The notes under the pieces: model-generated
What the model saw: the letters and a program-made list of their open reading frames with translations, nothing else
What the model was told of the DNA's origin: nothing
The model's database searches: none
Assembly: GCA_019459145.1 (NCBI GenBank)
Contig: JAIBEK010000027.1
Location: 1 to 64,000, forward strand
Reading direction: 5' to 3'
Length of the DNA: 64,000 bases
Origin: Arenimonas sp.
Lineage (GTDB): Bacteria; Pseudomonadota; Alphaproteobacteria; Rhizobiales; Rhizobiaceae
Made by a program: the position numbers and the translations under genes
Shown here: piece after piece, positions 28,605-37,607 of the stretch
How the letters are laid out: the number at the start of each line of letters is the position of its first letter
Position numbering within the stretch: the first letter of the stretch is position 1

Positions 28605-28650
28605 AGCCCCGTTTCGATCGCGCCTACCACGCGTATCGGCGGGGCTTTTT
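28605..28650 (+). terminator. Leader terminator upstream of amiC, probable AmiR target
   Basis: AGCCCCG (28605-28611) pairs with CGGGGCT (28640-28646). Inner pairs CGAT/ATCG (28615-28618 with 28635-28638) and CGCG/CGCG extend the stem, and TTTTT follows to 28650. This is a full intrinsic terminator only about 15 bases before the amiC start. Upstream, GGC-ACCTGA-GCC (28597-28608) is a short alternative hairpin that shares AGCC with the terminator. An antiterminator acting here is the natural reading, since the operon encodes an ANTAR protein. Confidence 0.75.
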
Positions 28651-28665
28651 GCATTGGAATTTTCG

Positions 28666-29742
28666 ATGAAACGGGTCGTGGATATAGGCGTACTTCTCTC
28701 ACGCAGCGGCATGTATGCCGCGTTGTCGCGCGCCAGCCGCGACGGCGTGCTTCGTGGTGTGGAGGAGGTAGATTCCGACCACAACATGGACGTTTCCTTC
28801 CGCGTCACCGAGCGCGACCCCGAGGGGAGGCTCGACCGTTATGCGCCGCTGTGCCGCGAAATCCTGCGTGGCTCCGGAGCGCGCCATATCTTCGGCTGCA
28901 TCACATCCGCAAGCCGCAAGGAGGTCATTCCGGAGCTTGAGCGCTTTGACGGGGTTCTATGGTATCCCGTGCCTTATGAGGGCTTCGAGGCGTCCGAGCG
29001 GGTCGCCTACATGCACGCATGTCCGAACCAGCATCTGCTGCCGCTTCTGGACTGGGCGCTCCCCAATCTGGGCACACGTGCCTACCTCGTCGGCTCCAAC
29101 TATATCTGGGGATGGGAGATGGCGCAAATCGCCCGCGAGAAGATCGCAGCGGCAGGCGGACAGGTGCTGGGCGACCGGTACCTTCCGATCGGTGACACGG
29201 AACTCGATCACATTATTAGCGACATCCGGACGCTGAAGCCGAGCTTCATCCTGAACTCGCTTGTCGGAGACAGCTCCTATGCGTTTCTGGCGCGGCTGGC
29301 CCAGTTGAAGCAGGAGGCCGAATCCGCCGGTGGCGTGACCGTGTTGTCGTGCAACTTCACCGAATGCGAGATCGAGGCGGCCGGCGAGGCGGCCGAAGGG
29401 CTGATCTCGGCTGGCCCCTGGTTCGAGCCTGACGGCGGCATCGGCGGATCGTTTCACGAGATGGCGCGCCAGTCCGTGCATGAACTGGCGCTGCTGCTTC
29501 ACGGCCGCCCAGGGGCAGAGGAGCTCCCTTTGGCGGAGCTGTTGCATACGGCGCTCCGCAGTGGCCGCCCGACGCGGCTCGATCCCGTGCACCTGCACGC
29601 GCGCCAGCCCGCCATCATTGCGCGGCTCGAGAACGGGCGGTTCAACGAGATCAAGCGGCTGCCTGCGATGCGCGCCGATCCCTACCTGACGCAACGTTCG
29701 CAGCCCGCGCAGACGGGGTCCCGGCTGAAGGTGGTGTCATGA
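28666..29742 (+). CDS. amiC: AmiC-like amide-binding sensor
   Basis: 358 residues of the periplasmic-binding-protein fold used as a cytoplasmic sensor (Peripla_BP_5). VDIGVLLSRSGMYAALSRA, FGCITSASRKEVIPELE, VLWYPVPYEGFEASE, YLVGSNYIWGWEMAQI and GLISAGPWFEPDGGI are typical of AmiC. There is no signal peptide. In Pseudomonas AmiC holds AmiR inactive until an amide binds. TTG at 28654 is a possible earlier start. The gene sits just behind the leader terminator and overlaps amiR by ATGA. Confidence 0.88.
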   Translation: MKRVVDIGVLLSRSGMYAALSRASRDGVLRGVEEVDSDHNMDVSFRVTERDPEGRLDRYAPLCREILRGSGARHIFGCITSASRKEVIPELERFDGVLWYPVPYEGFEASERVAYMHACPNQHLLPLLDWALPNLGTRAYLVGSNYIWGWEMAQIAREKIAAAGGQVLGDRYLPIGDTELDHIISDIRTLKPSFILNSLVGDSSYAFLARLAQLKQEAESAGGVTVLSCNFTECEIEAAGEAAEGLISAGPWFEPDGGIGGSFHEMARQSVHELALLLHGRPGAEELPLAELLHTALRSGRPTRLDPVHLHARQPAIIARLENGRFNEIKRLPAMRADPYLTQRSQPAQTGSRLKVVS

Positions 29743-30350
29743 CACGCATCAGGACAGAAAATCTTGGCGGAGCATCGGCCTGGATATTGCACCGGCCTCA
29801 CCCCTCCGTTCACGGTCTTGTCCGCCAGCTCGGTGTGATCGGGCTGGACGTGCGCGAGGCCTGGCCGGAGCTCCCGGCTGAGACGATCGAGGCCGACTTC
29901 ATCTTCTACGATGCCGACATGGGGCACGACGAGCAGTTCCCCTGGGCGCCCGGTCAATCGCCGATGCCCCTGATCGCGTTGATCGGGTCGGAAGCGCCGG
30001 GCCGCTTGAGGTGGGCGATGGAAATGGGCGCACACGCGCAGCTCCTCAAGCCGATGAGCGACAAGGGCGTCTATGCGGCGCTGCTCGTCGCACGCAGCAA
30101 TTTCGATCGCGCCATTGCATCCGAGGCGTTGATTGCCGACCTGCAAAGCCGGCTTTCGGCGCGCCAGACGATCGTGCGCGCAGTCATGATCTTCGTGATG
30201 AGGGGCAAGACCGAGGCCGAGGCCTATGACCTCTTGCGGCAGACCGCGATGGCCTGGCGCGTGACGATCGAAATCGCCGCGGAGCGGCTTGTGGCAAATC
30301 ATTCGAGTGAAAGGGGCACCGACGATGGCAGACGCATCGATCCCGCCTGA
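29739..30350 (+). CDS. amiR: AmiR-like antitermination regulator (ANTAR domain)
   Basis: 203 residues with an N-terminal pseudo-receiver (WILHRPHPSVHGLVRQLG, FIFYDADMG) lacking a clear phosphorylation site and a coiled helix linker. The C-terminal ANTAR RNA-binding domain is at about residues 130-192 (LQSRLSARQTIVRAVMIF, GKTEAEAYDLLRQTAM). ANTAR proteins bind paired hexaloops in nascent RNA and prevent termination. It overlaps amiC by four bases and the next permease gene by 26. The leader hairpin at 28605-28650 is the likely target. Confidence 0.88.
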   Translation: MTRIRTENLGGASAWILHRPHPSVHGLVRQLGVIGLDVREAWPELPAETIEADFIFYDADMGHDEQFPWAPGQSPMPLIALIGSEAPGRLRWAMEMGAHAQLLKPMSDKGVYAALLVARSNFDRAIASEALIADLQSRLSARQTIVRAVMIFVMRGKTEAEAYDLLRQTAMAWRVTIEIAAERLVANHSSERGTDDGRRIDPA

Positions 30351-31224
30351 ACCCTTGGTCGCGTCGGAGAGTGGGCCGTCCGTGCTGCATCAACTGGCCC
30401 GGCGCAAGCTGGCGCTCCTGGGACTGCTGATCATCGTTATCTGCGTCGGCGGCGCGATGCTCGCCAGATGGCTCGCCCCGTTCGATCCCTATGAACAGTT
30501 CTTCGACGGCCTCACGATCGAAGGCGCTCCGCTGCCGCCGAATGCAACATTCTGGTTCGGCACCGATCTCCTTGGTCGCGACTTGTTCTCGCGCATCCTT
30601 TATGGTGCACAGACCTCGCTGGTGATCGGCCTCGTCGCCAATGGAGCCGCTTTGCTGATCGGCACGCTTGTGGGCGTCACCGCGGGTTATTTCCGTGGGG
30701 TGATCGGTGCGGTGCTCATGCGTTTCACCGACCTGATGATGGCGTTTCCGGCGCTTCTGCTGGCGATCTGCCTTGCAGCGATCTTCTCCCCGTCGCTGTG
30801 GATCGTCGCGATGGTCATCGCATTCGTAAACTGGGTGCAGACGGCCCGGGTGATCTTCACGCAAACTTCGTCGCTGGCCGAACGTGACTATATCGCTGCG
30901 GAAAAGACGCTGGGTGCCGGTCATGGCCGCATCCTCTTCAAGCACATCCTGCCGCATTTGATCCCGACGCTGATCGTCTGGGGCACGCTCGGCATTTCCA
31001 CGACCGTCCTGCTGGAGGCGACCTTGTCCTTCCTCGGCATCGGCGTTCAGCCGCCGATGCCATCCTGGGGCAACATCATTTTCGAGAACCAGACCTACTT
31101 CCAGTCAGCACCATGGCTCGTCTTCATTCCCGGCGCGGCGATCCTGCTGCTTGCACTCGCCTTCAACCTCGTGGGCGACGCGCTGCGCGACATCCTCGAT
31201 CCGACACAACAGGGGCGTGACTGA
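30325..31224 (+). CDS. ABC importer permease (DppC type), amide operon
   Basis: A 299-residue permease. The N-terminal helix (LALLGLLIIVICVGGAM) is followed by FWFGTDLLGRDLFSRILYGAQ, the DppC-type loop, and an EAA segment around YIAAEKTLGAGHGRILFKHILPH. The C-terminus has VGDALRDILDP. The start at 30325 has AAGGGG upstream and lies inside the end of amiR, implying translational coupling with the regulator genes. Confidence 0.92.
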   Translation: MADASIPPEPLVASESGPSVLHQLARRKLALLGLLIIVICVGGAMLARWLAPFDPYEQFFDGLTIEGAPLPPNATFWFGTDLLGRDLFSRILYGAQTSLVIGLVANGAALLIGTLVGVTAGYFRGVIGAVLMRFTDLMMAFPALLLAICLAAIFSPSLWIVAMVIAFVNWVQTARVIFTQTSSLAERDYIAAEKTLGAGHGRILFKHILPHLIPTLIVWGTLGISTTVLLEATLSFLGIGVQPPMPSWGNIIFENQTYFQSAPWLVFIPGAAILLLALAFNLVGDALRDILDPTQQGRD

Positions 31225-32144
31225 TGGCTGCCTATATCCTCAGACGCCTCGTTCAGTCCGCGCTTATCCTGCTCGGCGTATCCTTCATCACCTTCGTGCT
31301 GCTCTATGTGCTGCCGGCAGACCCGGTCCGTCAGATCGCCGGACGCTCAGCAACGGCCGCGACGGTCGAGAGCATCCGCCAGCAGCTCGGCCTCGACCAG
31401 CCGTTCCTCGTCCAATACGGCAACTATCTATGGAACCTCGTCCAGGGTGATTTCGGGCGCTCGTATCTGCAGAAGACGGAAGTCGCCGAACTTCTGTTTT
31501 CGCGCCTGCCGGCGACGTTGCTCCTGCTGGTGGCGGCGATTGGCTGCGAGCTTCTGATCGGCCTGCCGCTCGGCATCGTCGCGGCGCTCAACCGTGGCAA
31601 GGCGATCGACAACGGACTGATGCTGACGAGTTTCCTCACGGTATCGGCGCCGCAGTTCGTTGTCGCCCTGCTGCTGTTGTTTGTCTTCGCGGTGAAGCTT
31701 GGCTGGTTTCCGATTGGCGGCTACGGCACGTTCGCCCACCTTGTGCTGCCTGCCGTGACACTCGGCATTCTCGGCTCGGGCTGGTACTCGCGCATCATGC
31801 GATCCTCGATGGTCGATGTGCTGCGTGCCGATTTCATCCGCACCGCGCGCGCCAAGGGCCTCGGCCGCAGCAAGGTCATCCTTGGCCATGCGCTGCCCAA
31901 CGCGATCCTGCCGATCATCGCCATGATCGGCATCGACATCGGCCTGTTCATGTCCGGCATCGTCGTTGTCGAGAGCGTCTTTGGCTGGCCCGGCATCGGC
32001 CAGCTGGCCTGGCAGGCGATCCAACGCGTCGACATCCCGATCATCATGGGCGTCACGCTCGTCTCAGCCTGCGGCATTGTCATCGGCAACCTGATCGCCG
32101 ACCTGATCTCGCCGCTCATCGATCCGCGCATCAAACTGCGCTGA
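31224..32144 (+). CDS. ABC importer permease (DppB type), amide operon
   Basis: 306 residues with the first helix after MAAYILRRLVQS, the VLPADPVRQIAG periplasmic region, LVQGDFGRSYLQ and an EAA loop at FIRTARAKGLGRSKVILGHALPN. The start codon shares one base with the preceding stop (TGATG). Together with the 30325 gene it forms the membrane channel for the amide or peptide imported by this operon. Confidence 0.92.
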   Translation: MAAYILRRLVQSALILLGVSFITFVLLYVLPADPVRQIAGRSATAATVESIRQQLGLDQPFLVQYGNYLWNLVQGDFGRSYLQKTEVAELLFSRLPATLLLLVAAIGCELLIGLPLGIVAALNRGKAIDNGLMLTSFLTVSAPQFVVALLLLFVFAVKLGWFPIGGYGTFAHLVLPAVTLGILGSGWYSRIMRSSMVDVLRADFIRTARAKGLGRSKVILGHALPNAILPIIAMIGIDIGLFMSGIVVVESVFGWPGIGQLAWQAIQRVDIPIIMGVTLVSACGIVIGNLIADLISPLIDPRIKLR

Positions 32145-32171
32145 AACCGTCAACCAACAGGAGTAAGGCCT

Positions 32172-33806
32172 ATGAAGAAGCTTATACTTTCAACTGCGCT
32201 TGCAACCCTCATGGCCCTGCCGGCCTTTGCCCCGGCCCAGGCACAGGCACAGGCACAGGCACAGGAGCCGAAGCACGGCGGCAACATGGTCGTCACCTAC
32301 AAGGACGACGTGGCAACGCTCGATCCGGCGATCGGCTATGACTGGCAGAACTGGTCGATGATCAAGTCGGTCTTTGACGGCCTGATGGACTACGAGCCCG
32401 GCACGACGAACCTGCGTCCCGGCCTCGCCGCGAGCCACGAGATTTCCGAGGATGGCCTGACCTACACATTCAAGTTGCGTCCGGGCGTCAAGTTCCACAA
32501 TGGCCGCGAGCTTGTCGCCGACGACGTCGTCTATTCGATCAACCGCGTCATCAATCCCGCCACCCAGTCGCCGGGCCAGGGCTTCTTCTCCATGATCGAC
32601 GGTTATGACGCCGTCGCGCAGGGCAAGGCCGAGACCGTTTCCGGCGTTTCTGCGCCCGATGCCGGCACCGTCGTCTTCAAGCTGTCGCGCCCGGACGCAA
32701 CATTCCTCCATGTCATGGCGCTGAACTTCTCGTCTGTCGTGCCAAAGGAAGCGGTTGAGGAAGCCGGCGCAGACTTCGGCAAGAAGCCGGTCGGGACGGG
32801 CGCATTCAAGCTGACCGAGTGGACGCTCGGCCAGCGCCTCGTGTTCGAGAAGAACGCCGACTACTGGATCTCGGGTGTGCCCTATCTCGACAGCTTCACG
32901 GTCGAAGTCGGCCAGGAACCGGTCGTCGCCCTGCTGCGGGCCCAGAACGGCGAAGTGGACATTCCGGGCGACGGCATTCCGCCGGCCAAGTTCGTGGAAG
33001 TGATGAAGGACGAGGCGCAGAAAAGCCTCGTGGTCGAAGGCGGCCAGTTGCATACCGGCTATATCACCATGAACGTCACAAAGGCACCGTTCGACAAGGT
33101 CGAGGTGCGCCGTGCCGTCAACATGGCGATCAACAAGGATCGCATCGTTCAGGTTATCAACGGTCGCGCGGTTCCGGCCACCCAGCCGCTTCCGCCGTCC
33201 ATGCCGGGCTACACCAAGGGCTATGACGGCTACAAGTTCGACCAGGAAGGCGCAAAGAAGCTCCTGGCCGAGGCTGGCTATGCGGACGGCTTCGACACGG
33301 AACTGTTCGTCATGAACACCGACCCGAATCCGCGTATCGCCCAGGCTATCCAGCAGGACCTGAAGGCCATCGGCATCAATGCCTCGATCAAGTCGCTGGC
33401 CCAGGCCAACGTGATCGAGGCCGGCGGTGCCGGCAACGCTCCGATGATCTGGTCCGGCGGCATGGCATGGATCGCCGACTTCCCGGATCCGGCAAACTTC
33501 TATGGCCCGATCCTGGGTTGCAGCGGTGCAGTCGAAGGCGGCTGGAACTGGTCGAAGTACTGCAACGCGGACCTCGACAAGCTGGCAGCGGAGGCCGATT
33601 CCATTGTCGATCCGGCCAAGGTGGACGAGCGTCTGGCCAAGTGGTCCGAGATCTACATGAAGGTGATGGAAGACGCGCCCTGGGCACCGGTGTTCAACGA
33701 ACAGCGCTACACACTGAAGTCCGCCCGCATGGGCGGTGACGACGCGCTCTTCGTCGATCCGGTTTCGATCCCGGTCAACTACGACTACGTCTTCATCAAG
33801 GAGTGA
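32172..33806 (+). CDS. ABC substrate-binding protein (SBP_bac_5), amide operon
   Basis: A 544-residue periplasmic receptor. Its signal peptide (MKKLILSTALATLMAL, then PAFAPAQA) is followed by an Ala-Gln run encoded by a six-base DNA repeat. The mature part has MVVTYKDDVATLDPAIGYDWQNW cut here as its opening, GVKFHNGRELVADDVVYS, KKPVGTGAFKLTEW and VRRAVNMAINKDRI. It probably delivers an amide, a short peptide or an amide-bearing compound to the two permeases. Confidence 0.92.
   Translation: MKKLILSTALATLMALPAFAPAQAQAQAQAQEPKHGGNMVVTYKDDVATLDPAIGYDWQNWSMIKSVFDGLMDYEPGTTNLRPGLAASHEISEDGLTYTFKLRPGVKFHNGRELVADDVVYSINRVINPATQSPGQGFFSMIDGYDAVAQGKAETVSGVSAPDAGTVVFKLSRPDATFLHVMALNFSSVVPKEAVEEAGADFGKKPVGTGAFKLTEWTLGQRLVFEKNADYWISGVPYLDSFTVEVGQEPVVALLRAQNGEVDIPGDGIPPAKFVEVMKDEAQKSLVVEGGQLHTGYITMNVTKAPFDKVEVRRAVNMAINKDRIVQVINGRAVPATQPLPPSMPGYTKGYDGYKFDQEGAKKLLAEAGYADGFDTELFVMNTDPNPRIAQAIQQDLKAIGINASIKSLAQANVIEAGGAGNAPMIWSGGMAWIADFPDPANFYGPILGCSGAVEGGWNWSKYCNADLDKLAAEADSIVDPAKVDERLAKWSEIYMKVMEDAPWAPVFNEQRYTLKSARMGGDDALFVDPVSIPVNYDYVFIKE
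32238..32264 (+). repeat. Hexanucleotide repeat (CAGGCA) in signal-peptide region
   Basis: Four CAGGCA units plus a final CAG encode the Gln-Ala run at the end of the signal peptide of the binding protein. Slippage would change length in multiples of two residues without a frameshift. Confidence 0.85.
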
Positions 33807-33813
33807 TGCAACC

Positions 33814-34773
33814 ATGTGCAAGCACTGCAACCACACGATCCACGCCCATCAGCACCATTTCGGCTGGGACAATTCCTTTGCCCCCGCGTTGACGGCGGCA
33901 CCGGGCGAAACGATCCTGTTCCAGTGCCTTGACAGTTCTGGGGGCCAACTCGGCCCCCAGTCCACCGTCGAGGATGTGATGGCGCTGGAATTTGCCAAGA
34001 TCAACCCGGTCTCCGGTCCGATCTACGTTGACGGCGCAAAGCCGGGCGATGTGCTCAAGGTGACGATCGAGAGCTTCACGCCGCAGCTTCGCGACGGCAC
34101 GGGCTTTGGCTGGACGGCAAACATTCCCGGCTTCGGCCTGCTTGCCGATCAGTTCCCCGAACCGGCGCTCAACGTCTGGAAATTCGACGCGACGAGCATG
34201 GAGCCGGCCCTTTTCGGCAAGAACGGCCGCGTGCCGCTGAAGCCCTTTGCCGGCACCATCGGCAATGCGCTGGCGGAAAAGGGTCACCACACGGTTGTCC
34301 CGCCGCGACGCGTCGGCGGCAATCTCGACATCCGGGATCTGGCAGCCGGCACGACGCTCTATCTGCCGGTCGAGGTCGACGGCGCGCTGTTCTCGGTTGG
34401 CGATACCCATGCCGCACAAGGCGATGGCGAGGTCTGCGGTACCGCGATCGAAAGCCCGTTCGATGTGGTGCTGACGCTCGACCTCATCAAGGACCAGCCG
34501 CTGAAGACCCCGCGCTTCACGACGCCTGGTCCGGTCACGCGGCATCTCGACGCCAAGGGCTATGAGGTCACGACAGGCATCGGCCCGGACCTTTGGGCCG
34601 CGGCCAGGGACGCCGTTGCCAACATGGTCGATCTTCTCGCAGCGACGCAGAAGATGGATCCGGTCGACGCCTACATGCTCGTTTCGACCTGTGGCGATCT
34701 CCGCATTTCCGAGATCGTCGACATGCCGAACGTCGTGGTCAGCTTCTACTTCCCGAGGGCCGTCTTCGAATGA
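33814..34773 (+). CDS. Formamidase/acetamidase family amidohydrolase (FmdA/AmdA)
   Basis: A 319-residue member of the acetamidase/formamidase family, with HAHQHHFGWDNSF at the N-terminus, VSGPIYVDGAKPGDVLKV, GDTHAAQGDGEVCGTAIE and a C-terminal MLVSTCGDLRISEIVDMPN. These enzymes hydrolyse short aliphatic amides to ammonia and the acid in the cytoplasm. The start at 33814 has AAGGAG ten bases upstream. The N-terminal CKHC pair is unusual and could bind a metal. Its place between the receptor and ATPase genes of an AmiC/AmiR operon strongly supports amide catabolism. Confidence 0.9.
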   Translation: MCKHCNHTIHAHQHHFGWDNSFAPALTAAPGETILFQCLDSSGGQLGPQSTVEDVMALEFAKINPVSGPIYVDGAKPGDVLKVTIESFTPQLRDGTGFGWTANIPGFGLLADQFPEPALNVWKFDATSMEPALFGKNGRVPLKPFAGTIGNALAEKGHHTVVPPRRVGGNLDIRDLAAGTTLYLPVEVDGALFSVGDTHAAQGDGEVCGTAIESPFDVVLTLDLIKDQPLKTPRFTTPGPVTRHLDAKGYEVTTGIGPDLWAAARDAVANMVDLLAATQKMDPVDAYMLVSTCGDLRISEIVDMPNVVVSFYFPRAVFE

Positions 34774-36557
34774 CCGCAGCCATGCTTTCTCCCGTGGTCG
34801 ATGCAGCAGCCGACGTCGTTCTGTCGGTGCGCGACCTGCAAGTCTCCGCCCGCTCGCACCAGGGTCTCATTCCGCTGGTCGATGGGCTCAGCTTCGATCT
34901 TCATCGTGGTGAGACGCTTGCCATCGCGGGAGAAAGCGGCTCGGGCAAGTCGATCACGTCGCTGGCCTGCATGGGGCTTTTGCCCGCACCCGCAGTTCGG
35001 GTGACGGGCGGCTCCATCCGCTTCGGCGAAACGGAACTGACCACCCTGCCGGGAAAGAAGATGCAGGCGATGCGCGGCGCGCGCATCGCCATGATCTTCC
35101 AGGAGCCTATGACCGCGCTCAATCCGGTCATGAGCATCGGCCGCCAGCTGATCGAGGCGATCCGCGCGCACGAGTCATTGTCGGTGTCGCATGCCAGAGC
35201 CCGAGCACTCGAAGCGGTCAAGGCAGTGCGCCTCTCCCAGCCCGAAAAGCGGCTCGAACAATATCCGCACGAGCTCTCGGGCGGCATGCGTCAGCGCGTG
35301 ATGATCGCCATGGCGATTGCGTTACGCCCCGCCGTTCTCATCGCCGACGAACCGACGACGGCGCTCGACGTGACCGTGCAGCGTGAGGTTCTCGATCTTC
35401 TGCGGGACCTGCAAAAAGAGCTCGGAACGGCCGTCATCCTGATTACCCATGACATGGGTGTGGTCGCCGAGATGGCCGATCGCGTCATCGTCATGCGCAA
35501 GGGCAAGATGGTCGAGGCCGCGAGCACGATCGATCTGTTCGATGCGCCGAAGGACCAATACACACGCGACCTGCTCGCCGCCGTACCGCGCATCGGCGGC
35601 GGGGCTCATCGGCCCGCGCCTGAAACGCGCGACGTGTTGGTGCGCTATGATGATGTGTCGGTAAATTTCCCGATCCGGCAGGGTCTTTTTGGCCGCGTTG
35701 CTGCGCGTGTCCATGCGGTCGAGCATGTCTCGCTCGAGATCTTCCGCGGAGAGACGCTGTCGCTTGTCGGCGAATCCGGCTGCGGCAAGTCGACCATGGC
35801 GAAGGCGCTGGTCGGGCTTGTCCCCCACACCGGCCGGATCGAGATCAACGGCCAGGCCATGCATGATCTCGACGCTGCCGGCCGCAAGGCGATCCGCCGC
35901 GATCTCCAGATCGTCTTCCAGGACCCCATGGCAGCGCTCGATGCGCGCATGACCGTCGGCGAGCTGATCCGCGAGCCGCTGGTAATCCACGGGATCGGCA
36001 CGCCGGCCGAACAGAAGGCCCGCGTGCGCGAACTGCTGGAACGCGTCGAGATGTCGCCGAGCGTCTACAATCGCTATCCGCACCAGTTCTCAGGCGGCCA
36101 GCGCCAGCGCATCTGCATTGCCCGCGCACTGGCGCTGAAGCCGAAGCTGATCGTCTGCGACGAAAGCGTTGCGGCGCTGGACGTCTCGATCCAGGCCAAG
36201 GTGCTAGACCTGCTCCGCGACCTGCAGAAGGAAAGCGGCGTCACCTACCTCTTCATCAGCCACGACATGGCGGTGGTGGAGAACATTTCCGACCGCGTCG
36301 CCGTGATGTATCTCGGCCAGATCGTCGAGATGGGAACGCGCGCGCAGCTCTTCGGCAATCCTCAGCATCCCTATACCAGGCGGCTGTTGGAAGCGGTCCC
36401 CGTTCCGGACCCGCGTCGCGAAAGGGTGCCCGGCCTGCGTCTGGCAGGAGAGATCCCGAGCCCGGTGTGGAAGGTCGGCGAAGCCCCGGAACGGGCCGAA
36501 CTCGTAGACATCGGCAATGGTCACCGCGTTGCGCAGTCAACTCTCCTTGAGACTTAG
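34770..36557 (+). CDS. Fused double ATPase of amide-operon ABC importer
   Basis: 595 residues with two ABC ATPase halves. The first has Walker A GESGSGKS at 54-61, LSGGMRQRV and IADEPTTALDV. The second has GESGCGKST, FSGGQRQRI and VCDESVAALDV, the latter a slightly altered Walker B region. It ends with the oligopeptide-type tail (PDPRRERVPG). The start at 34770 overlaps the amidase stop by ATGA. It is the last gene of the operon. Confidence 0.93.
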   Translation: MTAAMLSPVVDAAADVVLSVRDLQVSARSHQGLIPLVDGLSFDLHRGETLAIAGESGSGKSITSLACMGLLPAPAVRVTGGSIRFGETELTTLPGKKMQAMRGARIAMIFQEPMTALNPVMSIGRQLIEAIRAHESLSVSHARARALEAVKAVRLSQPEKRLEQYPHELSGGMRQRVMIAMAIALRPAVLIADEPTTALDVTVQREVLDLLRDLQKELGTAVILITHDMGVVAEMADRVIVMRKGKMVEAASTIDLFDAPKDQYTRDLLAAVPRIGGGAHRPAPETRDVLVRYDDVSVNFPIRQGLFGRVAARVHAVEHVSLEIFRGETLSLVGESGCGKSTMAKALVGLVPHTGRIEINGQAMHDLDAAGRKAIRRDLQIVFQDPMAALDARMTVGELIREPLVIHGIGTPAEQKARVRELLERVEMSPSVYNRYPHQFSGGQRQRICIARALALKPKLIVCDESVAALDVSIQAKVLDLLRDLQKESGVTYLFISHDMAVVENISDRVAVMYLGQIVEMGTRAQLFGNPQHPYTRRLLEAVPVPDPRRERVPGLRLAGEIPSPVWKVGEAPERAELVDIGNGHRVAQSTLLET

Positions 36558-36784
36558 TTTGGAAAAAGGCGTGTGCGGGGCATGTTCCTTGCGGAGCGCC
36601 TTGCACTGAAGCAGTACGGGCCACCGCCCGTCCAGGTTTCCAACTGCGATTTCACCAGGTTGTCGCTGGACACGGCGGTCGAGCCGGAACATGCCTATAC
36701 TGGCATCCATGTCCCTGATGAACGGCTCTTTCATGTCCGCCAAGAGGCGGTTAGAAAGGGGCGCAAATTTCAGAGAGGGTCATC

Positions 36785-37564
36785 ATGGCTGCCGAGGCGG
36801 GCGAGGACGAAAAAGAGCGTGCACCGCGCAGCCAGACATTGGTACGAGGGCTCGAGATCATCGACGCCGTGGCCGATCGCGCGCGCTCCATCGCCGAGAT
36901 CGCGGCCATGACCGGGCTTACCTATAGCACGGTGCATCGGATCGTGTCGGTACTGCTGGAGCGACGCTATCTCAAGGCCGAGAACCCGCGCGAGTTTTGC
37001 TTAGGACCGCGTCTGATCGAGCTCGGCTTTGCCGCCTATTCCCAGACCGATCTGGTGCGCGTCGCACGTCCCTGGCTCGAAAACCTGTCACGCGAGACGC
37101 GCGACACGGTGCATCTGGCGCAACTCGACGGCTGGGAGGTCGCCTATCTCGACAAGTTGCGCGGCGCCCGCCCGGTCGAGATCAGTTCGCGGATCGGCGG
37201 ACGCAAGCCGGTCGTCTCCACCGGCGTGGGCAAGGCGCTGATGCTCGACGAAACAGAGGCGACGTTGTCGCGACTCTATCAGCGCGACCACCACCTGCTG
37301 CCCGGCGGCACGACCGAAGCGGACTGGCTGAAGCTGATGGAGGCATACCGCACTGGCGGCTATTCCTACGACCTGGGCGAAGACGAGCCGTCGATTCGCT
37401 GCGTCGCAGCCCCGATCCGTGATGCCACGGGGCGGATCATCGCCGCGATCTCGGTCTCCTCGACACTCGAATACATGTCGCCGGACAGAATGCGCGATCT
37501 GGTGCCGGAAGTGCAGCGCGTGGCACAGGCGATCTCCACGGATCTCGGCGCGCGGCCGCGCTGA
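36785..37564 (+). CDS. IclR family transcriptional regulator
   Basis: 259 residues. The winged helix spans TLVRGLEIIDAVADRARSI and EIAAMTGLTYSTVHRIVSVL. The effector domain has DTVHLAQLDGWEVAYLDKL and GGRKPVVSTGVGKALML, a KdgR-like sequence. GAGAGGG precedes the start. It lies 227 bases after the amide operon and converges with the GlcD-like gene. The TRAP/aldolase operon at 39223 with its palindromic control region is the most likely target. I see no gene in 36558-36784. Confidence 0.88.
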   Translation: MAAEAGEDEKERAPRSQTLVRGLEIIDAVADRARSIAEIAAMTGLTYSTVHRIVSVLLERRYLKAENPREFCLGPRLIELGFAAYSQTDLVRVARPWLENLSRETRDTVHLAQLDGWEVAYLDKLRGARPVEISSRIGGRKPVVSTGVGKALMLDETEATLSRLYQRDHHLLPGGTTEADWLKLMEAYRTGGYSYDLGEDEPSIRCVAAPIRDATGRIIAAISVSSTLEYMSPDRMRDLVPEVQRVAQAISTDLGARPR

Positions 37565-37607
37565 GCCGCGCTTCCTTTTCTCCGGTTCTCGATTGCCGGG
37601 GTGCAGT

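Noticed and set aside
28596..28612. Sigma-54 promoter before amiC (TGGCAC present)
   Set aside because: TGGCAC occurs but no TTGC element follows at the required spacing, and the site lies inside the leader hairpin region.
32190..33836. Very long open frame (over 540 codons) antisense to the amide-operon binding-protein gene
   Set aside because: High GC and codon bias create long antisense frames. The plus-strand gene has a signal peptide, family motifs and a ribosome-binding site; the antisense product has none.
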